From the NCBI RefSeq assembly GCF_001071995.1, contig NZ_JVNU01000015.1, positions 62,001 to 126,000 on the forward strand: 64,000 bases of DNA. The letters are read 5' to 3'. Shown one piece after another: positions 55,051 through 64,000 of this stretch (the first letter of the stretch is position 1; every line of letters starts with the position of its first letter). The notes below the pieces were generated by a model, which saw only the letters and a program-made list of their open reading frames with translations, did no database searches and was not told the DNA's origin. The DNA is from Streptococcus sp. 263_SSPC. Its GTDB lineage: Bacteria > Bacillota > Bacilli > Lactobacillales > Aerococcaceae. Both the position numbers and the translations under genes were made by a program.

Positions 55051-56880
55051 TTATTTTTCTTCTTCGTTTAGGTTTAGAACGGACATGAAAGCTTCTTGTG
55101 GAACTTCAACAGAACCCACTTGCTTCATACGTTTCTTCCCTTCTTTTTGTTTCTCTAACAGTTTACGTTTACGAGAAATATCCCCACCGTAACATTTAGC
55201 AAGAACGTTTTTACGTAATGCTTTAATATTTGTACGAGATAAAATCTTATTCCCAATCCCAGCTTGAATCGGAACTTCAAATTGTTGACGAGGAATGAGT
55301 TTTCTAAGCTTCTCTGTAATCGCCTTACCACGACTATAAGCAAATTCCTTATGGACAATAATACTTAAGGCATCGACTACTTCACCATTTAACATGATAT
55401 CCATTTTCACAAGGTTGCTTGCGCGATATCCGATTAAGTCGTAATCAAGAGAAGCATACCCTTTTGTGCTTGATTTTAATGAATCAAAGAAATCAAAGAT
55501 GATTTCTGAAAGTGGCATTTCGTAAATCACGTTAACACGGTACTCATCTAGATAATCCATTGTCACAAACGTTCCACGTTTACGTTGGCAAATGTCCATC
55601 ACGCTACCTACGTATTCATTTGGTACCATGATAGATGCTTTTACGTAAGGTTCTTCGATGGATTGTACGCTTGATTGGTCTGGCATTTCTGCAGGGTTTG
55701 AAACCACCACTTCTGTACCGTCAGTCTTTTGTACATGATAAATTACAGACGGAGCTGTTGTAATCAAGTCTAAGTCAAATTCACGCTCTAAACGTTCTTG
55801 AATAACGTCCATATGGAGTAATCCTAAGAATCCACAACGGAACCCGAAGCCAAGCGCTTGCGATGTTTCTGCTTCAAATTGAAGCGCAGCATCATTTAAC
55901 TGTAATTTTTCTAACGCATCACGTAAGTCATTATATTTCGATGAATCGATTGGATATAAACCACAGTATACCATCGGATTCATTTTACGATATCCGTCTA
56001 ACGGTTCAGCTGCAGGGTTATTCGCTAAAGTAACAGTATCCCCTACACGAGTATCTTGGATAGTCTTGATGGAAGCAGTGATATAACCAACATCCCCAAC
56101 CATTAAATAATCACGACTGATTGGTTTTGGTGAGAAAATACCTACATCCACAACATCAAAAGTCTTTCCATTACTCATTAATTGAATTTTGTCGCCAGGT
56201 TTAACAATTCCGTTTTGAATACGGACATTTAAGACAACCCCACGATACGCATCATAGACTGAGTCAAAAATCAACGCTTGTAATGGTGCTTCAAGGTCCC
56301 CAGTTGGAGCTGGGACTTTTTCGACAATTTGTTCTAAAATTTCTGGAATACCGATGCCAACTTTCGCACTAGCAAGAACAGCATCACTTGCATCAATTCC
56401 AATAACATCTTCTATTTCCGTACGAACACGTTCTGGGTCCGCTGCAGGAAGGTCAATCTTATTGATAACTGGTATGATTTCTAAGTCGTTATCGATGGCT
56501 AAATACACATTCGCTAATGTTTGTGCTTCAATCCCTTGAGCAGCATCTACGACAAGAATCGCACCTTCACAGGCTGCTAAACTTCGTGATACTTCATAAG
56601 AGAAGTCCACGTGACCTGGAGTGTCGATTAAGTGGAAAATATATTCCGTACCGTCTTTTGCATCATATGTTAATTCAACGGCGTTTAATTTAATTGTAAT
56701 CCCACGTTCTCTTTCAAGATCCATTGAGTCTAATAATTGGTCTTGCATTTCGCGGTCAGCAACAGTATCAGTCGCTTGCAAAATACGATCGGCCAACGTT
56801 GACTTCCCGTGGTCTATATGCGCAATAATCGAGAAGTTTCGAATGCGCTTCTGTCTTTCTTTCATTTCTTCTAAATTCAT
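55051..56880 (-). CDS. lepA: Elongation factor 4 (LepA)
   Basis: Ribosome-bound translational GTPase that acts on stalled or mistranslocated ribosomes. G-motifs: [31 protein letters not shown]. The C-terminal LepA domain includes [20 protein letters not shown]. 609 residues, full length. 51 bases downstream of mgtE and probably transcribed at least partly with it. Confidence 0.97.
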   Translation of the reverse strand: MNLEEMKERQKRIRNFSIIAHIDHGKSTLADRILQATDTVADREMQDQLLDSMDLERERGITIKLNAVELTYDAKDGTEYIFHLIDTPGHVDFSYEVSRSLAACEGAILVVDAAQGIEAQTLANVYLAIDNDLEIIPVINKIDLPAADPERVRTEIEDVIGIDASDAVLASAKVGIGIPEILEQIVEKVPAPTGDLEAPLQALIFDSVYDAYRGVVLNVRIQNGIVKPGDKIQLMSNGKTFDVVDVGIFSPKPISRDYLMVGDVGYITASIKTIQDTRVGDTVTLANNPAAEPLDGYRKMNPMVYCGLYPIDSSKYNDLRDALEKLQLNDAALQFEAETSQALGFGFRCGFLGLLHMDVIQERLEREFDLDLITTAPSVIYHVQKTDGTEVVVSNPAEMPDQSSVQSIEEPYVKASIMVPNEYVGSVMDICQRKRGTFVTMDYLDEYRVNVIYEMPLSEIIFDFFDSLKSSTKGYASLDYDLIGYRASNLVKMDIMLNGEVVDALSIIVHKEFAYSRGKAITEKLRKLIPRQQFEVPIQAGIGNKILSRTNIKALRKNVLAKCYGGDISRKRKLLEKQKEGKKRMKQVGSVEVPQEAFMSVLNLNEEEK

Positions 56881-56931
56881 GAATAACTCCTTAATACACT
56901 ACTACAATAAAATTCAAATCATTCTATCAAA

Positions 56932-58263
56932 CTACAATAATAATGGCAAGAACAATTCAGCTAAGTATAAGAAAATAAAGAATCCTAATACGTCTGTAGC
57001 TGTTGTTACAAAAATCGTTGATGAAATGGCTGGGTCTAGATTTAGTTTCTTCAAAAGTAAAGGTACGAAGAATCCGAAGAACGCCCCTACCATTAAGTTC
57101 ATCGCCATCGCTAAAATGACGATAATCGATAAGAAAAAGTTTTGATATGGGATGTAGAGCGCAATCGCTGCAAAAATCCCTGTGATAATTCCGTTTACTA
57201 ATCCAAGCCAAATTTCATTTAATACATACTTCTTGTCTTTTTCCCACGTTAATTGTCCAATCGCTACCTCTTGGATAACGAGTGCTAATGTTTGAGAGGC
57301 TGAGTTTCCACCCATCCCAGTAATAATTGGCATTGCGACCGCAAGAACTACCACTTGTTCGATGGTATCTTGGAATAAACCGACAACTGCACTCGCCATA
57401 AAGGCAGTTATCAAGTTAATCAATAGCCAAGGTGTCCGTTTTCGAATCGATTCATTAAAAGGTCCACCGATTCGTTCTGTTCCTTCAACCCCGCTGATTA
57501 ATAACATATCTTCGTGGTGCTCTTCTTGCAAGACGTGAACGATATCATCGATGGTGATGATCCCAAGTAACACATTTTGCTTATTGACTACAGGTACAAC
57601 AGATAAGTCGTACTTCGTTGAAATACGAGCCACTTCTTCTTGGTCTTCTTCTGGTAAAACAGAGATGATATTCGTATGCATCACGTCATGTAAACTCTCG
57701 TCTAAATCGTGTGTAAATAGATCGCGAATATCAATCCAACCGATTAATTTCCGTTGTAAACTCGTCACAAAAATAATGTTAATGACTTCTGAGTTTGGAG
57801 AAATCTCTCTTAATTTAGATAATGTTTCTTCAACGGTTAAGTGTTCTTTTACCGTAATGTACTCAGTGGTCATAATCCCTCCGGCAGTATCCGGAGCGTA
57901 ATTTAACATCGTTTGGATATCATCTTGAGAACTTTGTTTCATCATATTGATGTAACGTTTACGGATTCCAACAGGTAAATTTCCTAAAATATCCACGACA
58001 TCATCGTTTGACATTTGTTGGAATAGTAAAGCTACCCGTCTAAATGGGAGTTTCTCAAGCATTCGTAATTGGAATTCAGGTTCAGCAACTTCTAAGATTG
58101 AAGCTAATCTGGTATTTGAGATAGAGAACATGAAATTCTTTAAAACATCATCATCGACTTCTTCTAACGCCAAGGCGATATCAATTGGATAATTCTCATT
58201 AAAAAGCTCTCTAATTTTCTTAACGTCTTTATTAGAAACAATTAAAGCGATATTATCTTTCAT
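56932..58263 (-). CDS. mgtE: Magnesium transporter MgtE
   Basis: Mg2+ channel/transporter, 443 residues: N-terminal MgtE superhelical domain (LEKLPFRRVALLFQQMSNDDVVDIL), two CBS domains (about residues 130-250, with TAGGIMTTEYITV and VPVVNKQNVLLGIITIDDIV), then five membrane segments with the pore motif GMGGNSASQT. Its leader is only about 25 bases, so no magnesium riboswitch is present upstream. Confidence 0.95.
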   Translation of the reverse strand: MKDNIALIVSNKDVKKIRELFNENYPIDIALALEEVDDDVLKNFMFSISNTRLASILEVAEPEFQLRMLEKLPFRRVALLFQQMSNDDVVDILGNLPVGIRKRYINMMKQSSQDDIQTMLNYAPDTAGGIMTTEYITVKEHLTVEETLSKLREISPNSEVINIIFVTSLQRKLIGWIDIRDLFTHDLDESLHDVMHTNIISVLPEEDQEEVARISTKYDLSVVPVVNKQNVLLGIITIDDIVHVLQEEHHEDMLLISGVEGTERIGGPFNESIRKRTPWLLINLITAFMASAVVGLFQDTIEQVVVLAVAMPIITGMGGNSASQTLALVIQEVAIGQLTWEKDKKYVLNEIWLGLVNGIITGIFAAIALYIPYQNFFLSIIVILAMAMNLMVGAFFGFFVPLLLKKLNLDPAISSTIFVTTATDVLGFFIFLYLAELFLPLLL

Positions 58264-58293
58264 GACTCTTCTCCTTTCTTTTCCAATAGTACT

Positions 58294-58323
58294 AGTATAG
58301 CATAATTACCGTTCTATCAACAA
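58294..58323 (-). promoter_or_regulatory. mgtE promoter
   Basis: On the reverse strand TTGTTG, 18 bases, TATACT with an extended TGC. Its -35 abuts that of the forward cupin gene back to back. Confidence 0.6.
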
Positions 58324-58352
58324 TTCACAAGTAGAAAAAGTTACGCTATAAT
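58324..58352 (+). promoter_or_regulatory. Promoter of the cupin gene
   Basis: TTCACA (58324-58329), 17 bases, TATAAT (58347-58352). Confidence 0.7.
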
Positions 58353-58380
58353 AATAGAAAATAATGACTGGAGGTCTCCT

Positions 58381-58875
58381 ATGAAAACGAAAGAAGAATG
58401 GATTAAAGAATTAGACTTAGAACCACATGTGGAAGGTGGTTATTTCAGACAAACTTATAAAGCTGTAGAAAAAGTAAAGCTACCTGACGGACGAATTCGT
58501 TCACTTTCTACCACTATACTATTTTTGTTAACGAATCAAAATCCATCTCACTTCCATCTACTTTCTTCTGATGAAATTTGGTACTATCACTACGGTCACG
58601 CGCTTACCGTGCATATGATTCATCCGGATGGTACATACGAAGCTGTTGAAATTGGGGCTGGAAACGGACAAAAGCTTCAATTTACAGTTCCTGCTGGAGT
58701 CGTTTTTGGATCTACCATTGAATCGGCCAACGAAGAAGAATTTGCAATTGTCAGCTGCAGTGTTACTCCTGGTTTTGAATATGAAGACTTCAAACTCTAT
58801 ACACAAGAAGAATTATTAGAAAAGTATCCTGAGCACGAAGGAATTATTTGTCGTCTTGCAGTAACTTCTAAATAA
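58381..58875 (+). CDS. Cupin family protein (DUF985)
   Basis: 164 residues. LEPHVEGGYFRQTY, TTILFLLTNQNPSHFHLLSSDEIWYYHYGHAL and VPAGVVFGS are the signature of the DUF985 cupin-like family. The fold binds metals or sugars in relatives; no activity can be claimed. Single gene with GGAGG ribosome site, own promoter and terminator. Confidence 0.85.
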   Translation: MKTKEEWIKELDLEPHVEGGYFRQTYKAVEKVKLPDGRIRSLSTTILFLLTNQNPSHFHLLSSDEIWYYHYGHALTVHMIHPDGTYEAVEIGAGNGQKLQFTVPAGVVFGSTIESANEEEFAIVSCSVTPGFEYEDFKLYTQEELLEKYPEHEGIICRLAVTSK

Positions 58876-58880
58876 ACAAA

Positions 58881-58914
58881 AAGAACTTAGCAACCAATTG
58901 CTAAGTTCTTTTTC
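58881..58914. terminator. Bidirectional terminator between the cupin gene and dnaJ
   Basis: Perfect 13 bp stem (58881-58893 with 58898-58910) with a 4-base loop and T run; it also ends the heat-shock operon from the other strand. Confidence 0.9.
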
Positions 58915-58917
58915 TAT

Positions 58918-60090
58918 TTATTCAAATGTATCTTTAAAGGCGTTCTTCATTTTGTCGAAGAAGTTCTCTTCTCCATTATGAAGGTCCGTTCCTTCCTCAC
59001 TAGCAAATACTTGTAACGCTTGTCTTTGCTTATCTGTCAGTTTCTTAGGAGTATCTACGATGACTTCTACGTGTTGGTCACCGTTTCCTGTTCCTCGAAG
59101 TTTTGGAGCACCTTTTCCACGTAATCGTAAAATTGTTCCTGATTGTGTTCCAGCAGGAACTTTTAATTTCACTTTACCGTGAACAGTTGGAACATCCACT
59201 TCGTCACCAAGAGCAGCTTGAGCAAAGTTTACATGAAGTTGATAGTAAATATCTGCTCCTTGACGTTTAAAGGTCTTACTTTGTCCAACACGGAAGATGA
59301 CATAGAGGTCACCATAAGGGCCACCATTGAAACCAACTTCCCCTTGGCCTTGAAGACGCATTTGATTTCCATCTTCAACCCCAGCAGGGACTTTTACTTT
59401 CACTTTATGCGTTTCATCTACTTGACCATGACCGTGACACGTTGAACATTTTTCTTTAATTTCTTGTCCTGTACCATGACACACATCACAGGTTGTTTGG
59501 CTCATCATACGACCGAATGGTGTATTTCTTTCAACGTTAATCACACCTGCACCATGACATTTTGAACATGTTGTTGGATGCGTACCAGGTTTTGCACCAG
59601 TACCATGACAGGTTTGACATTCGTCGCTGCGGTGATAATGAATGGTTTCTTCTTTACCAAAGATAGCTTCTTCAAATGTTAAATCCATGACATATTGAAG
59701 GTCAGCCCCTTGACGCGGCATATTCGCACGGTCTGCACGACTACCTCCGCCACCGAAGAAACTACTAAAGATATCTTCGAATCCACCAGTAAAGTTTCCA
59801 TTACCGCCGAATCCTCCAAATCCATCAAATCCACCACCGAATCCGCCTCCACTGAATCCAGAATTTGGATCGTAAGAAGCATGTCCGTATTGATCATACG
59901 CTGCACGCTTTTGTGCATCTCCTAAGATTTCATAAGCTTCAGCGATTTCTTTAAACTTTTCATCCGCTCCAGGTTCTTTATTAATATCTGGATGGTATTT
60001 TTTAGATAGTTTACGATAAGCTTTCTTAATATCTGCTTCAGAGGCATCTTTGGATACGCCTAAAATTTCATATAAATCTCTTTTGGCCAC
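58918..60090 (-). CDS. dnaJ: Chaperone protein DnaJ
   Basis: Co-chaperone that stimulates DnaK ATPase. J domain with HPD at residues 33-35, a Gly/Phe-rich stretch of about 50 residues (longer than usual, with [15 protein letters not shown] repeats), four zinc repeats C-x-x-C-x-G-x-G, and the C-terminal peptide-binding domains. 390 residues. Last gene of hrcA-grpE-dnaK-dnaJ. Confidence 0.97.
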   Translation of the reverse strand: MAKRDLYEILGVSKDASEADIKKAYRKLSKKYHPDINKEPGADEKFKEIAEAYEILGDAQKRAAYDQYGHASYDPNSGFSGGGFGGGFDGFGGFGGNGNFTGGFEDIFSSFFGGGGSRADRANMPRQGADLQYVMDLTFEEAIFGKEETIHYHRSDECQTCHGTGAKPGTHPTTCSKCHGAGVINVERNTPFGRMMSQTTCDVCHGTGQEIKEKCSTCHGHGQVDETHKVKVKVPAGVEDGNQMRLQGQGEVGFNGGPYGDLYVIFRVGQSKTFKRQGADIYYQLHVNFAQAALGDEVDVPTVHGKVKLKVPAGTQSGTILRLRGKGAPKLRGTGNGDQHVEVIVDTPKKLTDKQRQALQVFASEEGTDLHNGEENFFDKMKNAFKDTFE

Positions 60091-60131
60091 TGAATTGCCC
60101 CTCCTTTTCTTTCATAGTTTACAAAGGATAC

Positions 60132-60162
60132 GGGCGTAAGGCCACTAAGTAGTCTTACACCC
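60132..60162 (-). other. Intercistronic hairpin dnaK-dnaJ
   Basis: 9 bp stem on the reverse strand (GGGTGTAAG with CTTACGCCC, one G-U) and a small inner stem; no T run. Could set the dnaK:dnaJ ratio by processing or partial pausing. Confidence 0.5.
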
Positions 60163-60179
60163 TATCATTTTAGCAAATA

Positions 60180-62048
<1,869 letters not shown>

Positions 62049-62063
62049 TTAAGTTTCGTCTTC

Positions 62064-62618
62064 TTATTGTGATACGATGACCATTGCTGGTCGTAATACT
62101 CGATCTTTTAATTTGTATCCTTTTTGATACACTTGTACCACGCGGTCTGCTTCTTGCCCTTCCTCAGCAGGAACGGTTTGAACAGCGTGATGTAAAGTTG
62201 GATCGAATGGTTGGTTTAAGGCTTCGATTTCTTTGATGCCTTCTTCTTTTAGTGCATAAAGGAAACCTTCATACACCATCTCAACCCCTTTTTTAAGGTT
62301 TTGAGCTTCTTCTGATTCACTTGGAGAAGCGATTGCTCTCTCAAGGTTATCAATCACATTTAATAAGTTTTGCGCAAGACTTTGACTGCGATATTTTGCA
62401 GCATCTTGTCTTTCTTTTGCGTTTCTCTTTTGGATATTCGAGATTTCAGCAGAGAGTCGATATACTTGATCGTTCAACTTCTCTACTTCTTGTTGTAATT
62501 TCTCTTCATTCGTAAGTTCTGTTTTGGTTTCTTCAGTAACTTCTTCTTGAGGAGCTTCATCTGCAACAATTTTTTCTTCTTTTAATTTTTCTTTATTGTT
62601 TTGTTCATTTGTTTCCAA
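62064..62618 (-). CDS. grpE: Nucleotide exchange factor GrpE
   Basis: Exchanges ADP on DnaK. 184 residues: acidic N-terminus with repeated EE/TE, a long coiled-coil helix (about residues 35-75), and the C-terminal beta domain with PFDPTLHHAVQTVPAEEG and VVQVYQKGYKLKDRVLRPAMVIVSQ. Confidence 0.96.
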   Translation of the reverse strand: METNEQNNKEKLKEEKIVADEAPQEEVTEETKTELTNEEKLQQEVEKLNDQVYRLSAEISNIQKRNAKERQDAAKYRSQSLAQNLLNVIDNLERAIASPSESEEAQNLKKGVEMVYEGFLYALKEEGIKEIEALNQPFDPTLHHAVQTVPAEEGQEADRVVQVYQKGYKLKDRVLRPAMVIVSQ

Positions 62619-62635
62619 GATTTCATCTCCTTACT

Positions 62636-63676
62636 CTATAAGTTACGATAATAATCTTCTATCGTGGTTGCTAACTCTTCCCTGAGTCCTTTTACAATTG
62701 ATAATACATTCGAATACGGCATATTCTTTGGTCCAAGAAGTGCAATCATTCCTGTATCTTGGTTTGGAGTTTCGTAACTAGCTGTTACCAAACTAAAGTC
62801 ACCAAGTAACGGATGACCCATTTCTGAGCCGAGCCTAATTTGAATATCTTGATGATCATTCGTTACAAGTTGATGTAACTTCGATTGATCATCCATCAAT
62901 TGATAAATACCTTTGAGTTGATCCACATTAGCGTGATGATCAAAGTAATTTAACAAATACCTTCTTCCAGCAACATGCATCCGATCATTTTCGAAACGAT
63001 TCATCATTTCTTGAATCACTTTGACGATTTGAATTTGTGAATTCATATAGCGATTCATAAGAATTGGAAGGTCTGTCTTTAATCGTTTTTCAACGATATC
63101 CAGCGGTACTCCAATTAATTCATCATTGATGATGCGAACCACTTTCTCTAAATCACTATCGTCAATACCTCCCGGAACTGTATAGACTTTATTTTCAACC
63201 AAACCATTACTGATGACTATGATTGCCATCACTTGATTTGGATTTAAACGAACAAGTCTAAATCCCGATAATGTCGCAGTTTTCACTTCTGGTCCAAAAG
63301 AAATTGCGGTGTAGTTCGTTAATGTTGCTAGTATGTCAGCAGATAAACGAAATACATCTTGAATCTCCAATGTTGACTGTTGGAAAACTTCACGAATTTG
63401 ATTTCGAACGCTTAAAGAAACAGGTTGCTTTTGTCTAGGTAGAATATTGTCGATGTAGTAACGATATCCTTTATTAGAAGGAACACGTCCAGAAGAAGTA
63501 TGGTTCTTTTCAAGATATCCCATCTCTTCCAGCTTCATCATCTCGTTACGAATTGTTGCTGAACTAAAAGGTAATTCTGCAACTTCCATCAACTTCTTCG
63601 ACCCGACCGGCTCCAAAGTTTCCGTATATAATTGTATGATTAATTGTAAGATTAGCAATTGTCTATTGGTTAACAT
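62636..63676 (-). CDS. hrcA: Heat-inducible transcription repressor HrcA
   Basis: Represses the dnaK operon through CIRCE. About 346 residues: winged helix with LTNRQLLILQLIIQLY, SSATIRNEMMKLEEMGYLEKNHTSSGRVPSNKGYRYYID, then the GAF-like domain. Start chosen at 63676, where AGAGG is 8 bases away; ATG at 63679 is the alternative. First gene of the operon and target of its own product. Confidence 0.96.
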   Translation of the reverse strand: MLTNRQLLILQLIIQLYTETLEPVGSKKLMEVAELPFSSATIRNEMMKLEEMGYLEKNHTSSGRVPSNKGYRYYIDNILPRQKQPVSLSVRNQIREVFQQSTLEIQDVFRLSADILATLTNYTAISFGPEVKTATLSGFRLVRLNPNQVMAIIVISNGLVENKVYTVPGGIDDSDLEKVVRIINDELIGVPLDIVEKRLKTDLPILMNRYMNSQIQIVKVIQEMMNRFENDRMHVAGRRYLLNYFDHHANVDQLKGIYQLMDDQSKLHQLVTNDHQDIQIRLGSEMGHPLLGDFSLVTASYETPNQDTGMIALLGPKNMPYSNVLSIVKGLREELATTIEDYYRNL

Positions 63677-63691
63677 CATAGTCACCTCTCT

Positions 63692-63718
63692 TTAGCACTT
63701 GACTAAGACGAGTGCTAA
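63692..63718. promoter_or_regulatory. CIRCE element
   Basis: TTAGCACTT, 9 bases, GAGTGCTAA: one mismatch to the canonical CIRCE inverted repeat. It lies between the promoter and hrcA, within the start of the mRNA. Confidence 0.95.
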
Positions 63719-63728
63719 CCACATTTAT

Positions 63729-63757
63729 AATTTAACACATTGGTCAAATTAAGTCAA
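63729..63757 (-). promoter_or_regulatory. hrcA-grpE-dnaK-dnaJ promoter
   Basis: On the reverse strand TTGACT, 17 bases, TAAATT, directly upstream of CIRCE. Confidence 0.75.
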
Positions 63758-63812
63758 TATAAAAATACTAGGACTTTAGACTGATTTTTTGAAGGTTTTG
63801 TACTACAACTAT

Positions 63813-63828
63813 TGCCGTATATAAGGCA
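63813..63828. promoter_or_regulatory. Possible operator upstream of the last gene
   Basis: Imperfect 16-base palindrome TGCCGTATATAAGGCA (14 of 16 positions symmetric) ending 13 bases before the -35 of the forward gene. Regulator unknown. Confidence 0.3.
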
Positions 63829-63841
63829 TTTCTACTATATA

Positions 63842-63870
63842 TTGAATGTCTTTTGGTTTTCCTTTATAAT
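63842..63870 (+). promoter_or_regulatory. Promoter of the gene at the window end
   Basis: TTGAAT (63842-63847), 17 bases, TATAAT (63865-63870). A small palindrome TATAGA-ATAA-TCTATA (63877-63892) covers the expected start of transcription. Confidence 0.75.
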
Positions 63871-63915
63871 TTTTTTTATAGAATAATCTATAAGTTTGTA
63901 GAAAGGAACATCAAA

Positions 63916-64000
63916 ATGAAGCTTAAACATTTCACACTTGCTTTTCTTTCAGTTTTCCTATTTGGCTTCTTTTTCTATAACAGATCTATAAAAGCTGCTG
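63916..64000 (+). CDS. Secreted or membrane protein, N-terminal signal only (runs off the window)
   Basis: 28 codons are visible: MKLKHFTLAFLSVFLFGFFF then YNRSIKAA. Two lysines and a hydrophobic core ending near a possible cleavage site (IKAA) make this an N-terminal signal peptide. GAAAGGAAC precedes the ATG. The identity of the protein cannot be told. Confidence 0.6.
   Translation, partial: MKLKHFTLAFLSVFLFGFFFYNRSIKAA

Noticed and set aside
56621-57145. Open frame of 174 codons across the lepA-mgtE junction on the forward strand
   Set aside because: Antisense to two certain genes, no ribosome site, biased composition.
58264-58293. Magnesium riboswitch before mgtE
   Set aside because: The leader between promoter and start is only about 25 bases, too short for an M-box.

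Overview
The window looks like a chromosomal segment of a low-GC Gram-positive of the order Lactobacillales. Support comes from the gene orders topA-xerC-hslVU-codY, plsY/parE-parC, lspA-rluD-pyrR, rpsB-tsf-pyrH-frr and hrcA-grpE-dnaK-dnaJ, from RexAB-type (AddAB) recombination proteins, from strong AGGAGG ribosome sites and from many U-tailed terminators. The mix resembles Carnobacteriaceae (Granulicatella-like) more than Streptococcus, but that placement is inference from gene content only. I see no rRNA, tRNA, CRISPR array, insertion sequence or prophage.

Layout. 1-4634: the end of a type I signal peptidase, an MgtC-like protein, a nitroreductase, then rbgA-rnhB and dprA. 4794-10759: topA, then the xerC-hslV-hslU-codY operon. 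10775-16983: a sugar epimerase, plsY (reverse) and parE-parC. 17029-21041: two secreted or lipid-anchored proteins (reverse) and lspA-rluD-pyrR. 21373-27057: a complete L-ascorbate operon (ulaD-G-C-A-B-F-E), with the PTS transporter, lactonase, decarboxylase and two epimerases that turn ascorbate into D-xylulose-5-phosphate. 27310-30832: an ABC transporter of the phosphonate type behind a PurBox pair. 30903-43319 (all reverse): YesL-like protein, rexA-rexB, nrdH behind two NrdR boxes, a thermonuclease, and the translation block rpsB, tsf, pyrH, frr.

43534-47895 holds an accessory cluster of membrane proteins, at least two of them clear tandem paralogues, that I cannot assign. 48036-53608: an acyltransferase, a YneF-type protein and a sucrose locus (scrK, scrA, sacA) in which scrA carries an in-frame TAA between its EIIB and EIIC domains. 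53639-58875: a MATE exporter, lepA, mgtE and a cupin. 58918-63676: the heat-shock operon under a CIRCE element. The window ends inside a secreted-protein gene.

The most notable points are regulatory: paired NrdR boxes around a perfect palindrome at nrdH; the PurBox pair in front of the phosphonate-type transporter; a distant 14-base inverted repeat with two cre-like sites at the ascorbate operon; a terminator hairpin that buries the dprA ribosome site; and a perfect 24-base palindrome between convergent genes. The broken scrA and the orphan membrane-protein cluster are the main coding-level oddities. All family names come from reading motifs by eye; no database search was run.
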